Part shown: in pieces, positions 36,679-45,768 of the stretch
Layout of the letters: each line of letters opens with the position of its first letter
Numbering within the stretch: position 1 is the first letter of the stretch
Source of the DNA: Acidobacteriota bacterium
GTDB lineage: Bacteria; Acidobacteriota; UBA6911
Assembly (NCBI GenBank): GCA_016929335.1
Contig: JAFGIY010000130.1
Coordinates: forward strand, 1 to 64,000
Reading direction: 5' to 3'
Length of the DNA stretch: 64,000 nt
Translations under genes and position numbers: made by a program
Notes under the pieces: generated by a model
What the model saw: the letters and a program-made list of their open reading frames with translations, nothing else
The model's database searches: none
What the model was told of the DNA's origin: nothing

Positions 36679-37143
36679 ATTCGAGATTCGAGATTCGAGA
36701 TTATTTTCTGTGAGGTAGCTTTTTAAGATAATTCATGAAACCGGTTATTTGGCGACTGATGGATTCAGCCTGAGCTGCAATTCTCGCAAAATCGGAACTG
36801 GATAAGTAGCCAAGATCCAAAGCCAAATAAAGCTGCGCTCTCACCTCAGCAGCAGATCCTCGGGCTGAGGAAAGAAACCGGCAAAAGATTGGATTGCTCT
36901 GGCTTTCAAAACCTTCCGCGATGTTGCTGGCTATGCTAATCGATGCTCGGCGGATCTGATCCCGCAACCCATAATCCCTATAAAATGAAGGATTTCTGGA
37001 AACCACATAAATGTTCTGAACAAGCTCTCTCGCCGATATCCACATTCCCATTTCTTCAAATCGCCTAAGTTTTGCCATGTATATCTAACGGAGATTTGGC
37101 AGAAGGAGCTAAAACTTAATCTCGAATTTCGAATCTCGAATTG
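36679..37143. repeat. GAGATTC word arms enclosing a four-helix-bundle gene
   Basis: Left arm 36679-36703: tandem ATTCGAG. Right arm 37119-37143: the reverse complement, TCTCGAATTTCGAATCTCGA. Between them lies exactly one gene, whose stop codon TAA overlaps the left arm. This is the only place where the two arms enclose a coding gene rather than a spacer. Confidence 0.85.
36701..37078 (-). CDS. Four-helix-bundle protein (23S rRNA intervening-sequence protein family)
   Basis: The 125-residue product has the family pattern: ARELVQNIYVVSRNPSFYRD, YGLRDQIRRASISIASNIAE, GFESQSNPIFCRFLSSARGS, then AEVRAQLYLALDLGYLSSSD. Members form a small pentameric helical bundle and are found inside rRNA intervening sequences or scattered in genomes; function unknown. 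It is boxed in by inverted GAGATTC repeats, which suggests a cassette. Confidence 0.88.
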   Translation of the reverse strand: MAKLRRFEEMGMWISARELVQNIYVVSRNPSFYRDYGLRDQIRRASISIASNIAEGFESQSNPIFCRFLSSARGSAAEVRAQLYLALDLGYLSSSDFARIAAQAESISRQITGFMNYLKKLPHRK

Positions 37144-37277
37144 CTATTACTCGAAATTAGGGCGGATGGGGGGATTTCTACAGGCTTGCCGCCATGCATC
37201 GCGACGATCGTCATTCTGCCGGATGAATCCACGTCGGCCCAGCGGACTGTTTATCTAATCTCTATCGATTGCATCTG

Positions 37278-37661
37278 TTATGGCCGAACATATCGAGCTT
37301 CAATGCGGCTTTGAATTCCCCCGCGAGGCGTAAATTCTCCGCGGACGGTCATGGAAACCGGCTTGCAGGCATCCACCAGATCGTTCAGGATGCGGTTTAC
37401 GGCGTTCTCATAAAAAATGCCGAGGTTTCGATAGGCATTGATGTATTCCTTCAGCGACTTCAGCTCCAGGCACCATTTGTCGGGCACGTAGCTGACATAG
37501 ATGGTTCCGAAATCCGGCAATCCCGTCTTGGGGCAAATCGCCGTATATTCCGGGAGGATAATTTCAATATCGTACCCGGGATACTGATTTTCCCAACACT
37601 CGATGGACGGCAGCGGAGCCGAAATCCCCGCTTTGGCATGTTCTTTCGTATATCTTCTCAT
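37278..37661 (-). CDS. queF: NADPH-dependent 7-cyano-7-deazaguanine (preQ0) reductase
   Basis: Reduces preQ0 to preQ1 in queuosine biosynthesis. The short form (127 residues, one T-fold domain). Catalytic Cys43 and Asp50 lie in YTAICPKTGLPDFG. The QueF NADPH motif is LELKSLKEYINAYRN with Glu66, and NLGIFYE follows. Other queuosine genes are not in the window, and no preQ1 riboswitch is visible upstream. Confidence 0.93.
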   Translation of the reverse strand: MRRYTKEHAKAGISAPLPSIECWENQYPGYDIEIILPEYTAICPKTGLPDFGTIYVSYVPDKWCLELKSLKEYINAYRNLGIFYENAVNRILNDLVDACKPVSMTVRGEFTPRGGIQSRIEARYVRP

Positions 37662-37683
37662 GATGACAACCTAGCATAAAGCA

Positions 37684-37731
37684 ATTCGAGATTCGAAATT
37701 AATTCCGAATTTCGAATCTCGAATTCCGAAT
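37684..37731. repeat. GAGATTC word palindrome at the end of the membrane-TPR gene
   Basis: ATTCGAGATTCGAAATT followed by AATTTCGAATCTCGAATT. The last eight codons and the stop of the adjacent minus-strand gene (NSRFEIRN) are read from it. Confidence 0.88.
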
Positions 37732-38916
37732 CATGTTTCTGGCCCGATATATCCATTCACGATTTTCTTTCCGGAAGAATCTCGGATGCGAGCGGGCTTG
37801 CTCTATTATCCTGTTCAGTTGCACCCGCATCTGTTCGATATCGCCGCGCTTTTGAAGGGCAACCGCGAGCCAGTATCTCCCTTCCGGGTCCGAACCGCGC
37901 TTGTTCAGGAAAAATTCCAGAAATTCGATTGCTTTGTTTTCATTTCCCGTATGCAGATAGGCTTTACCGACCTCGCGGAAGATATCTCCCAGTCCGTACT
38001 CCGGATCGAGCCGGTACGTTTCCTCGTATTGCTCCAACGCCCGGGCCCAATCACCTTTGAGCTCATAAACGCGCCCGAGAGAATAGGAATAGTCCGGAAT
38101 CTTAGGATCGATTTTAATCGCGCTCTCGAAGTACCTGCGGGCAGCATCCAGACTTCTGCGTTCAAGGTGTATGAGTCCAAGCTGATATGGAGCATCCGCG
38201 TCCTGAGGATTGGCGGTCAGGGTGTGAAGATGCTGTTGATAGGCACGTCCGCTCGAATGCGCCGTCTGATAGCCGCGAATCCACTGATACCCCAGATAAA
38301 TCAGAGGGATCATGATAAAAAACGGCAGGGCAAAGAAAAAGGATGTCAGGATGTAATAGATTGGAAGCGTAAAACAGGATAGCGCGAAAACTCCCAGGGC
38401 CTGGACGGGCGCCAGATAATTGAGCATCTTGATGGCCCAAAAAGTGTAGATAAGAATCAGTATCGAGCGCACAAGCATTCCGATAGAGATTTCGAAAAGC
38501 CCGACGATCAGAAAATGAGGGATCAGCCATTGCAGCGGTGCGCAAATGAAAAACAGCAGACCCCATAAAGGCATAAGCGCGGAGACGTGAGTCTGATATT
38601 CCTGTCTGGACACGGAAAAGCCGAGTCCGTCACCTGAGATGGCGTTGCTCATCACGATTACGGCAGGAATATAAATCAGCAGAAGGAACAGAAGGATATG
38701 AAGCAGCTGCAAATCGAAAACAGCCCCCATCAACCCGGTCTGCTGCAACCGGACTTCCGGCAGAATCGCATAGACTGAATTCCGTACCAGAGCATAGGCG
38801 ATATATCCCGCGCAAAAGAAGACAACACCGGCAATCGGAGCACGCCGTTCGGCCTGCGCCCGGAAAGCATCCGTTCGAAATGCGAGCATACCCAGGAGGT
38901 TTCCAATGAATGTCAT
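37699..38916 (-). CDS. Yip1-like membrane protein with C-terminal TPR repeats
   Basis: The 405-residue product has about five hydrophobic spans between residues 25 and 215 (Yip1-like: PIAGVVFFCAGYIAYALV, LLHILLFLLLIYIPAVIV, FLIVGLFEISIGMLV). Three to four TPR units follow (PQDADAPYQLGLIHLERRSL, IPDYSYSLGRVYELKGDWAR, GKAYLHTGNENKAIEFLEFF). The last residues NSRFEIRN come from the GAGATTC repeat. Its start overlaps the response-regulator stop (ATGA at 38913-38916), so the histidine kinase-regulator-TPR genes form an operon and this protein is a likely output or partner of the two-component system. Confidence 0.75.
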   Translation of the reverse strand: MTFIGNLLGMLAFRTDAFRAQAERRAPIAGVVFFCAGYIAYALVRNSVYAILPEVRLQQTGLMGAVFDLQLLHILLFLLLIYIPAVIVMSNAISGDGLGFSVSRQEYQTHVSALMPLWGLLFFICAPLQWLIPHFLIVGLFEISIGMLVRSILILIYTFWAIKMLNYLAPVQALGVFALSCFTLPIYYILTSFFFALPFFIMIPLIYLGYQWIRGYQTAHSSGRAYQQHLHTLTANPQDADAPYQLGLIHLERRSLDAARRYFESAIKIDPKIPDYSYSLGRVYELKGDWARALEQYEETYRLDPEYGLGDIFREVGKAYLHTGNENKAIEFLEFFLNKRGSDPEGRYWLAVALQKRGDIEQMRVQLNRIIEQARSHPRFFRKENREWIYRARNMIRNSRFEIRN

Positions 38917-39590
38917 GGGCTGAGCTTGTATCCGATACCGTATATCGTGAGGATATGCCGGGGATTTCTGTAGTCCTCCTCCAGTTTTTTCCGGAGCTTC
39001 ACTATGAAATTGTCCACGGTTCGATTTGTAGGGAAATTGTCCGTTCCCCAGACCTTGTCCAGAATTTCATCACGCGTGACAGGCTGGTTTGCATGCGAGT
39101 AGAGCAGCTTGAAAAGCTCCACCTCATAATGAGACATGGAGTATTCCTTTTCCCCTCGCAGGATTATGAAGTGCTTTACATCAACGGTATTAGGCCCTAT
39201 GCGAATCAAATCCATTTCCTGAGCATATTGGCCATGGCGCCGGAGGAGCGCCATGACGCGAGCCGATAATTCACCCACACTGAAGGGCTTCGTAAGATAA
39301 TCGTCGGCGCCGACCTTGAATCCGCGAATCTTGTCGTGATCCTGAGATTTTGCAGTCAGCATGAGGATGGGGATGCGATGCTTCCTGCGAATCTGCTCGC
39401 ACACCTCGTAGCCGCTGATGTCCGGCAGCATCAGATCCAGGATGATGCAGTCCGGCTCCCTGCGGCTTGCCGCCTGAATGCCTTCCTTCCCTGTTTCCAC
39501 GGTCACTACCTCATACCCGTCATACTCCAGGATATCTTTCAGTCCCCGGGCCATTTCCTTTTCATCTTCGATAACAAGTATCTTTTGCAT
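38913..39590 (-). CDS. OmpR/PhoB-family response regulator
   Basis: The 225-residue product has a receiver domain with Asp52 as phosphoacceptor (IILDLMLPDISGYE), the acidic pocket in VIEDE, and Lys in YLTKPFSVGE. A winged-helix DNA-binding domain follows (MSHYEVELFKLLYSHANQPV, TVDNFIVKLRKKLEED, then ILTIYGIGYKL). It regulates transcription on phosphorylation by the kinase encoded just upstream. Its targets are not evident. Confidence 0.93.
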   Translation of the reverse strand: MQKILVIEDEKEMARGLKDILEYDGYEVVTVETGKEGIQAASRREPDCIILDLMLPDISGYEVCEQIRRKHRIPILMLTAKSQDHDKIRGFKVGADDYLTKPFSVGELSARVMALLRRHGQYAQEMDLIRIGPNTVDVKHFIILRGEKEYSMSHYEVELFKLLYSHANQPVTRDEILDKVWGTDNFPTNRTVDNFIVKLRKKLEEDYRNPRHILTIYGIGYKLSP

Positions 39591-39599
39591 AGATAAATA

Positions 39600-39692
39600 A
39601 ATTCGAGATTCGACATTCGAGATTCGAGATTAAAGATTTGAGATTCGAGATGTGAGATTATGGCTTCGAATCTCGAATTTCGAATCTCGAAT
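39600..39692. repeat. GAGATTC word repeat between histidine kinase and regulator genes
   Basis: Forward words at 39600-39660 (ATTCGAGATTCGACATTCGA and further) and reverse words at 39665-39692 (TTCGAATCTCGAATTTCGAA and further). The 3' end of the kinase gene lies inside it. Confidence 0.88.
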
Positions 39693-41238
39693 CATCTTCC
39701 GATTCTCGGATCGGGATTTTTAAGGTAAAGGTGCTTCCTTTTCCGGCTTCGCTCTTTACCAATATCTCTCCCCCGTGCATTTCGGCAACATGCTTGGTAA
39801 TGGCAAGACCGATCCCGCTTCCTCTTATTCTCCGGACTGAAGGATCGCTGCCGCGGTAAAATTTGTCAAATATCTTCTGTTGCTCGGATTCCGGGATGCC
39901 GACGCCCTTATCTGCAACGGACAGGTCCACGAAGCCATTACTGCATGCCACTTTGATATCGATGCATTTCCGGTCTCCCGAATATTTTACGGAATTATCC
40001 AGAAGATTCAAAAACGCCATGGCAATTGAATTGGGATCCACATATGAATCGGGAATACCCGGATCCACATCCAGGTTCAACTGAAATCCGTCTTTCTGAA
40101 TCTCGGCGCCATAGGCTTCCAGGACTTCGACAACCAGTTGCGCAATATTGATTTTTTCAAAATGCCTGTATTCGACTCCGCGCCCCAGATTGGCGAAATC
40201 AAGCAGGTTGGCGATAAGGCGCGTCATCCGGTCGCTTTCGCTATGAATGATCCGATAGTACTCAAGCCTTTTATTCTCTTCTTTTGCTCTGCCCATAAGC
40301 AGCATTTCACTGAACATGCGTATCAGGGACAGCGGAGTCTTGAGCGCATGGCTGACGTTGCTGATAAAATCTTCCTTCAGTTTTCTAAGCTGGCGGTCGC
40401 GCCGCCAGGCAACAAATATGATCGCAACGCTGATGAATGTAAGCGACATGCTCGTGATGACGAAAAAAAGGTTCCTGAGCCGCTGGTTCCGGACTCCCTG
40501 TTCGAGTTCCGTGTAGTTGCGGGGCAATATCTGCAGGAGCCATTTGTACAGCGTATTCGGGAATCTGGTTTCGAAACGATATTTGGAAGGAGAGATCGGC
40601 TGGCCGTAAACGCCGTTGCCTTCGAAATCCACAACACTTACATAAAACCGGTCCTGAAGCTCGCGCAGCCGGCTGTCTACCAAAGCCATGATCTTGTCGA
40701 AGCTCATCTGGTAGCAGACCAGTATGCGCGTCCCGTCTCCAGCCTCCTTCAGAGCATAGGTGGCGAAGAAGTAATTTTTGGGCCGTTCCATGTGCAGGTG
40801 ATGCGGCTGATCCAGCGCTATGCGATCGAGATCGAGTTCCTTCACTTTGAAGCTGGCGCGGAATGCTCCCCACTGATTTCTTATCTCATGAGAATACAAG
40901 GGGTACAAAGGCCAGTCGCTGTCCGGCTTGAGAAAATAGACCTGGTCCACGTTTAGGTCGGCTTTCCTGATGGCATCCACCATCTCAGGCCAGCGAGAGG
41001 GGTCATTGACATCAACCATATCCAGCAGGATTCGATCGTTTTCCTCTATCTTCTTTTCAATGCGATTCACGGTCTGGGATGCAAGCTTGTTGTTGCTCTG
41101 AATCAGGGATGTCTCGACCAGGTTTTCACGGCCAACCGTGTAGTAGTAGCTGAAATAGCTTAGCGCAGCGGTCGAGATGACGATCAAACCGATGCCGATC
41201 AAAATCAGAGGCGCCTTTTGCACAAACGGTATCTTCAT
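39658..41238 (-). CDS. Membrane sensor histidine kinase
   Basis: The 526-residue product has a first membrane span at about 10-32, a periplasmic sensor region of about 220 residues, a second span at about 256-278, a HisKA domain with phosphoacceptor His297 (EDFISNVSHALKTPLSLI), and a HATPase domain (FLNLLDNSVKYSG, DKGVGIPESEQQKIFDKFY, RIRGSGIGLAI). No HAMP domain is obvious. The C-terminal tail SRFEIRDSKP is encoded by the GAGATTC repeat. It forms an operon with the response regulator and the Yip1-TPR protein. Signal unknown. Confidence 0.92.
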   Translation of the reverse strand: MKIPFVQKAPLILIGIGLIVISTAALSYFSYYYTVGRENLVETSLIQSNNKLASQTVNRIEKKIEENDRILLDMVDVNDPSRWPEMVDAIRKADLNVDQVYFLKPDSDWPLYPLYSHEIRNQWGAFRASFKVKELDLDRIALDQPHHLHMERPKNYFFATYALKEAGDGTRILVCYQMSFDKIMALVDSRLRELQDRFYVSVVDFEGNGVYGQPISPSKYRFETRFPNTLYKWLLQILPRNYTELEQGVRNQRLRNLFFVITSMSLTFISVAIIFVAWRRDRQLRKLKEDFISNVSHALKTPLSLIRMFSEMLLMGRAKEENKRLEYYRIIHSESDRMTRLIANLLDFANLGRGVEYRHFEKINIAQLVVEVLEAYGAEIQKDGFQLNLDVDPGIPDSYVDPNSIAMAFLNLLDNSVKYSGDRKCIDIKVACSNGFVDLSVADKGVGIPESEQQKIFDKFYRGSDPSVRRIRGSGIGLAITKHVAEMHGGEILVKSEAGKGSTFTLKIPIRESEDDSRFEIRDSKP

Positions 41239-41303
41239 ATCCAGCCATTATATTACTCTGGAATCAGAGAGACTCCGCCGGATTATTTGGTTTGGCAGAA
41301 TAA

Positions 41304-41361
41304 GCCACGAATGAACACGAATTCCGACGAATGGATGCATTCATTCGTGTTCATTCGTGGC
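41304..41361. repeat. CACGAATT/ATTCGTG word palindrome
   Basis: GCCACGAATGAACACGAATT and the mirror ATTCATTCGTGTTCATTCGTGGC around a short centre, between the kinase gene start and the exbD stop. It may act as a terminator of the tonB-exbD transcript. Confidence 0.88.
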
Positions 41362-41366
41362 TCCAG

Positions 41367-41813
41367 CTAGCGGCTGGCTCTGGAATTGTTTTCGGCCACA
41401 GGTTTGTTCTTCTGTTCGAGCAGGGCGATATCGGCAACTCCGGAACGTTTGGCAATATCCAGCAGGACAAAAACATCTCCATACGGGAGATCGGAATCTC
41501 CGCGAATAAAAAGGTTCTTGACCGCCCGCCGGCTGAAAACGTCCGTCAGTGTGGATTCCAGCTTATCCAAGGTGATCGGCTGGTTGTTCAATCGAATCGT
41601 ATGATCCAGATCCATATCAACGATTATCGAATCGGGCTTAACGTCCTTCGGCTGGGTTGCCGGCGCGGGCTGAGGGACCCGAACCGGGTGTTCATGCTGT
41701 TTCAGCGGAGCTACCATCATGAAGATGATGAGCAAAACAAGCAGAATATCAATATAGGGAGTGATATTGATATTTGAGTTATATCCCGATTTTTTCCCAA
41801 CCGACATTGACAT
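41367..41813 (-). CDS. exbD: ExbD/TolR-type biopolymer transport protein
   Basis: Proton-motive-force coupling subunit with TonB. The 148-residue product has one N-terminal membrane span with the essential Asp (Asp22 in INITPYIDILLVLLIIFMM) and a periplasmic domain including LFIRGDSDLPYGDVFVLLDI. Its gene follows tonB after 41 bases. No exbB lies on either side, so the motor's third subunit must be encoded elsewhere. Confidence 0.88.
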   Translation of the reverse strand: MSMSVGKKSGYNSNINITPYIDILLVLLIIFMMVAPLKQHEHPVRVPQPAPATQPKDVKPDSIIVDMDLDHTIRLNNQPITLDKLESTLTDVFSRRAVKNLFIRGDSDLPYGDVFVLLDIAKRSGVADIALLEQKNKPVAENNSRASR

Positions 41814-41854
41814 GGATTAATGCTCCTGAATCCGAGGCAGTCACACGGATTCCG

Positions 41855-43006
41855 TTAATAGAGCCGGAAAGAAACCTCGATTAGGATTTGCACATCGGCC
41901 GGCACGCCATTGTACGTTCCGGGCCTGAAGCGCCATTTATTGGCAACCGTGCTGATTGCCGACTCATCCAGACCGTAGCCTAATCCTCTGAGGACCTTAA
42001 AGCTGTCCGGTGTTCCGTCCTTGCGAACAACAAGCTGAAGCAGAACTATCCCTTCGGTACGAGCCTTGCGGGCTTCTTCCGTATAGTAAGGCAGCGGCTG
42101 AGACAGAACCACGGGGGCCTTCACTCCGTTTCCGGGCACATACGGCCCAACGCCACGGCCGATCCCTCCGCCGGAACCGCCCCCCATGCCGCCGCCACTG
42201 CCAGGCCCGACGCCGGCCCCTGTGCCGGGCCCTACACCCGTACCGCGCCCCGTGCCAATTCCGCCGCCACTGCCGGGTCCGGATGACGTGGAGTAATTCG
42301 GAGGCGCCGAAATATCTCCGATGGGCAAAGACTGATCCTGCGGGATATCGATAGGCATCTGTACGCTGGCTACCTGCGTCAGAAGATCTTCGACAGGGAC
42401 CAGGGGCTTGGGACTATCCGGATCGGGAGGTATCATCTGCACCCGTGTGGTTTCCGGCATCCGTCCTGTAGCCGGAGGCTCAGGCTCATTTTTCCCTCCA
42501 CCGCCTCCACCGCCCCCTTCCTGACTATCCGTACCCTCAAAGGGCAATTGGATCGGATTATTTATGAAAACAATGTTTTCATTCTCCAGGATGGGTTTTT
42601 CCGTCTCATGCACTGCAAGGAAAAGCAGGCCGATGACAATAGCGTGAGCAAATATCGATAGCGTTCCCGCTTCCATTTTTCGAGTCCTGCCCTGAGCACG
42701 CTCCAATACCCAGTCATCGGGCTTGGAAAAGACCGAAGGGATGAAAAGCGGATTGCGGAATCCGGTGAACAGATCACCGATAAACTCCTTCCAGCTGAAT
42801 GGAGTTTTCGGCTCCTCATCGATATAGTGAAACAGAGACGGCTTGGTTCGGGGCGCCTTCCATGCCTGAACCATCGAGCGGATCGGGTGGCGAAGAAAAC
42901 TCCAGTCCATGTCCTCCCAGACGCTGGGCTCAGGGGTGTCCTTAATGTAGTGGAAAAGAGAGGCCTGAGTTCTGGGTTCAGAGAAACGCTTAATCTTGAT
43001 CAACAT
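41855..43006 (-). CDS. tonB: TonB-family energy transducer with repeated cytoplasmic N-terminus
   Basis: Links the inner-membrane motor to outer-membrane receptors. The 383-residue product is unusual. It has about 113 cytoplasmic residues before the single membrane span (114-132, TLSIFAHAIVIGLLFLAV). This part holds two copies of a SLFHYI unit (16-21, 57-62), each followed by an acidic-proline stretch. After the span come a Gly-rich linker (about 150-172 and 240-300) and a C-terminal TonB domain (PYYTEEARKARTEGIVLLQL, VVRKDGTP, KWRFRPGTYNG). The N-terminal repeat resembles the leader seen in acidobacterial TonB-like proteins and might contact a cytoplasmic partner. It lies upstream of exbD and is divergent from a TonB-dependent receptor. 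Confidence 0.88.
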   Translation of the reverse strand: MLIKIKRFSEPRTQASLFHYIKDTPEPSVWEDMDWSFLRHPIRSMVQAWKAPRTKPSLFHYIDEEPKTPFSWKEFIGDLFTGFRNPLFIPSVFSKPDDWVLERAQGRTRKMEAGTLSIFAHAIVIGLLFLAVHETEKPILENENIVFINNPIQLPFEGTDSQEGGGGGGGGKNEPEPPATGRMPETTRVQMIPPDPDSPKPLVPVEDLLTQVASVQMPIDIPQDQSLPIGDISAPPNYSTSSGPGSGGGIGTGRGTGVGPGTGAGVGPGSGGGMGGGSGGGIGRGVGPYVPGNGVKAPVVLSQPLPYYTEEARKARTEGIVLLQLVVRKDGTPDSFKVLRGLGYGLDESAISTVANKWRFRPGTYNGVPADVQILIEVSFRLY

Positions 43007-43394
43007 GCTATCGTTCTGCTTCCTGCAATCAGGATTTTCTTGCTCTCATAATATATTGGCTTTTCTTAAATGGCGCAACCATCCAGCTTAACCCGTTCAG
43101 GCAGATCTTGTCACGGCTAAACAGCCCAATTACCCGTTCCATTAGACGTGCAGAGATAGAGATGGTTTCACTAAAACTAACGGGACTCTTTCCGCTCAAA
43201 AATCCAACCATCCCGGCAAAAAACCGCACAGCCGCAATACTCCTTCCAAATTGCCTTAACTTTAGATATACGGGTCAGGCAACAAGCGCTTCAAATTTTA
43301 TCATCAGGCAGCGAAGCCGTCTATAAACAAAACCCCTTGAGTCTATGAATCTGCACGGCTTAGGGATTTTTTGGGAATCACAAAAAAATTCGCA
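43007..43394. other. Intergenic region between divergent tonB and receptor genes
   Basis: About 390 bases without a credible gene. I looked for a cobalamin riboswitch and found no B12-box-like sequence, and the receptor promoter at 43395-43423 leaves too short a leader for one. A T-rich stretch (43366-43375) precedes the promoter. Confidence 0.4.
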
Positions 43395-43423
43395 TTGACA
43401 CGAAGCAAAAGGGCGAATAGTAT
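43395..43423 (+). promoter_or_regulatory. Sigma-70 promoter of the TonB-dependent receptor gene
   Basis: TTGACA (43395-43400), 17-base spacer, TAGTAT (43418-43423). Transcription should begin near 43430, giving a short leader to the ATG at 43468, preceded by AAGGAAA. Confidence 0.7.
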
Positions 43424-43467
43424 TACGAATTGTTATTTCGTGTTACCATCCAATAAGGAAACCGAGC

Positions 43468-45741
43468 ATGTCTCCTCTGATCTATCTCCTGTTCCTTTTG
43501 CAATTATCGGTCGCTGCTGATCCATCCGCCGCAGTCCTTGCGGATAAGGAAAAGGGTTCCCAGTCAACGAATGCCATTCACATCCGAACTACCGTCGTTG
43601 TTACAGCGACACGCACTGAGGTTGAATTGGGCAAATCCCCCGCATCCGCAAGCGTAATCACCCGCGAGGATCTGGAGATGAGCAACACGCAGCTTGTGGA
43701 TCAAAGCCTGAGCTTATTGCCCGGAGTTCACGCCTTCCGAACGAAGGGGCCGCAGGATACTTCCAACGGCGTGGGCATGCGGGGATTCAATGGACGCGGA
43801 GTGGACGGTTCACGGGTATTGGTGCTGCTCAACAGCCAGCCTATGAACAGCGCCTATGACGGCGCGGTGCAGTGGACCACAGTTCCTGTGGATGAGGTGG
43901 ATCGGGTTGAAGTCGTTAGAGGCCCCTTTTCATCGTTATACGGGGGCAATGCAATGGGAGGCGTGGTAAGCATCACGACCCGTCCTGTTGAAAACCGCCA
44001 GGTCGACATTTCCGCCCAGTATGGTTCGCATAAATCGGTTCTTTATTCGGGATCGTTTAGCGATCGATTCTGGAACCGTCTGGGGCTGCGCGCCGGATAT
44101 CAGAGGCTTCAGAACGGCGGGTATTCCGTGCAGGGGGTGTTCGCCACCGCGTCATCCGCATCTACGGTCACGGGGCCGCTGGTCACCGGGGCTATCCCGT
44201 TCGTCAGCACCACCGGAACGAAGCGTTACGCGGTAGGGGAGCAGGGGGACAACTGGTACAACCAGCATGCCTGGTGGATGCGAGGTGAATATGCCTTGGC
44301 GAAATCTTCCACCGTTTCTTTTCAATACATGCGTCGAAGATATGGATACGGATACAAAGCCTACGGAAGCTTTTTAAAAAACGAAGCAGGCAGCCCGGTC
44401 GACTCTGGAACGGTCTTCTTTTACGACGGAGCATTACGTCGAGCGACTCTTTCTACTGGAAGCTTTTTGGGCGGACCGGGCGGGGGCGAATCCAATCTGG
44501 CCGGCGCTCAACTCCTTCATGCATTCTCACCGCGCAGTCATCTGCGCGTGACCGGAGGAGTGTCCGATCTATCTTCGGAGTGGTTCACGACTCCGTCGAA
44601 CTCTGCGACACTGACGGGCGGCACCGGGACTACGGCCGATCGTCCAAGCCGTTCCTGGCATGGCGAGGCTCAATGGAACTGGATCCGCTCCAGCCGCCAC
44701 AACATAGTTATGGGCGCCGCGATCCGGAACAACAGCAGTTCGGCTGCGGAATATGAGCTCTCGAATTATGCTCTGAGGGACAGCCGATTGCGCCTGACTG
44801 CCTCCAGTGCGGGGAAAGACTCCAGCCAGGCGATCTTCGCCCAGGACCAAATCAGGGTGGGCAAGCGTCTGCTGCTGATCGTCGGCGGACGCTTCGATAA
44901 CTGGTCAAGCATGGATGGGGCGGCAAATCCTTATTTCGGCGCAGAATTGATTACCTATCCTTCAAGAGATGCAAATTCGTTCTCAGGTAAGATATCTGCG
45001 CTTTACGAAGGTCCTTCACAGTGGATTATCAGGGCCGGAGCCGGCAATTCATTCAGGAATCCATCCGTCTATGAATTGTTCCGTTCCTGGCGTTCAAGCT
45101 CCGGGATTCAATATCTGTCCAATCCGGACCTGCAGCCGGAGCGGCTGACCAGTTGGGAAACAGGGGTGCGTAAGAAGTTCGGCACGCGGATTGATCTGGA
45201 TGCCGGCTATTTTGAAAACCACGTACGCGATCTCATCTACCGCTCGACCGATTTAAAGATCGATTCCTCCGGGAAGACACGGGTTTTTTCGAATGCGGGG
45301 AAAAGCCGTACTCGTGGAGTGGAAATAACCGTGCAGCAGAATGCGTTGTCCTGGCTTCAACTGAGGCAGAGCTACACATGGAACGATGCCGGAATTATGC
45401 GCAACGATTTTGCTCCGCAGACAGTCGGGAAACAGGTTCCTTATGTGCCCCGCCATATAGCATCCTTCGTCGCTATTGCCGGACGGAAGCAGTGGACGGC
45501 AACTCTGAACGGGCGCTACGTCGGCAGGCTTTTCAGCAATGATTCCAATAGCGATACAATCAAGGGCGTTCCGGGCGCGTATGATCCGTATTTTGAATTG
45601 GGCGGGTCTGTAAGCTATGCCTTCGAAAGCCAGGTAACGCTGACTTGCAGTGCGGACAACCTGCTGGATCGCCTCTATTACCAGTATTACCGCACTCCCG
45701 GACGCACCATCTCCGCCGGCCTGCGCTTCCGCCTGAAATAG
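43468..45741 (+). CDS. TonB-dependent outer-membrane receptor
   Basis: Imports a scarce ligand across the outer membrane. The 757-residue product has a short signal peptide (LIYLLFLLQLSVAA), a plug domain (TTVVVTATRTEVELGKSPAS, SVITREDLEMSNTQ, VDRVEVVRGPFSSLYGGNAM, GGVVSITTRP) and a 22-strand-type barrel ending with the aromatic-rich RTISAGLRFRLK; NLLDRLYYQYYRTPGR is the conserved barrel end. The TonB box is likely at TTVVVTA. It resembles siderophore or cobalamin receptors, but the ligand cannot be named. It is divergent from tonB-exbD and has its own good promoter. Confidence 0.9.
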   Translation: MSPLIYLLFLLQLSVAADPSAAVLADKEKGSQSTNAIHIRTTVVVTATRTEVELGKSPASASVITREDLEMSNTQLVDQSLSLLPGVHAFRTKGPQDTSNGVGMRGFNGRGVDGSRVLVLLNSQPMNSAYDGAVQWTTVPVDEVDRVEVVRGPFSSLYGGNAMGGVVSITTRPVENRQVDISAQYGSHKSVLYSGSFSDRFWNRLGLRAGYQRLQNGGYSVQGVFATASSASTVTGPLVTGAIPFVSTTGTKRYAVGEQGDNWYNQHAWWMRGEYALAKSSTVSFQYMRRRYGYGYKAYGSFLKNEAGSPVDSGTVFFYDGALRRATLSTGSFLGGPGGGESNLAGAQLLHAFSPRSHLRVTGGVSDLSSEWFTTPSNSATLTGGTGTTADRPSRSWHGEAQWNWIRSSRHNIVMGAAIRNNSSSAAEYELSNYALRDSRLRLTASSAGKDSSQAIFAQDQIRVGKRLLLIVGGRFDNWSSMDGAANPYFGAELITYPSRDANSFSGKISALYEGPSQWIIRAGAGNSFRNPSVYELFRSWRSSSGIQYLSNPDLQPERLTSWETGVRKKFGTRIDLDAGYFENHVRDLIYRSTDLKIDSSGKTRVFSNAGKSRTRGVEITVQQNALSWLQLRQSYTWNDAGIMRNDFAPQTVGKQVPYVPRHIASFVAIAGRKQWTATLNGRYVGRLFSNDSNSDTIKGVPGAYDPYFELGGSVSYAFESQVTLTCSADNLLDRLYYQYYRTPGRTISAGLRFRLK

Positions 45742-45768
45742 GAAACTGGATCATTGAGGAGAATATTA

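Noticed and set aside
37662-37698. preQ1 riboswitch upstream of queF
   Set aside because: Only about 35 bases separate the start from the GAGATTC palindrome, and no C-rich/A-rich pseudoknot pattern is present.
43007-43467. Cobalamin riboswitch before the TonB-dependent receptor
   Set aside because: No B12 box and the promoter leaves a leader of only about 40 bases.
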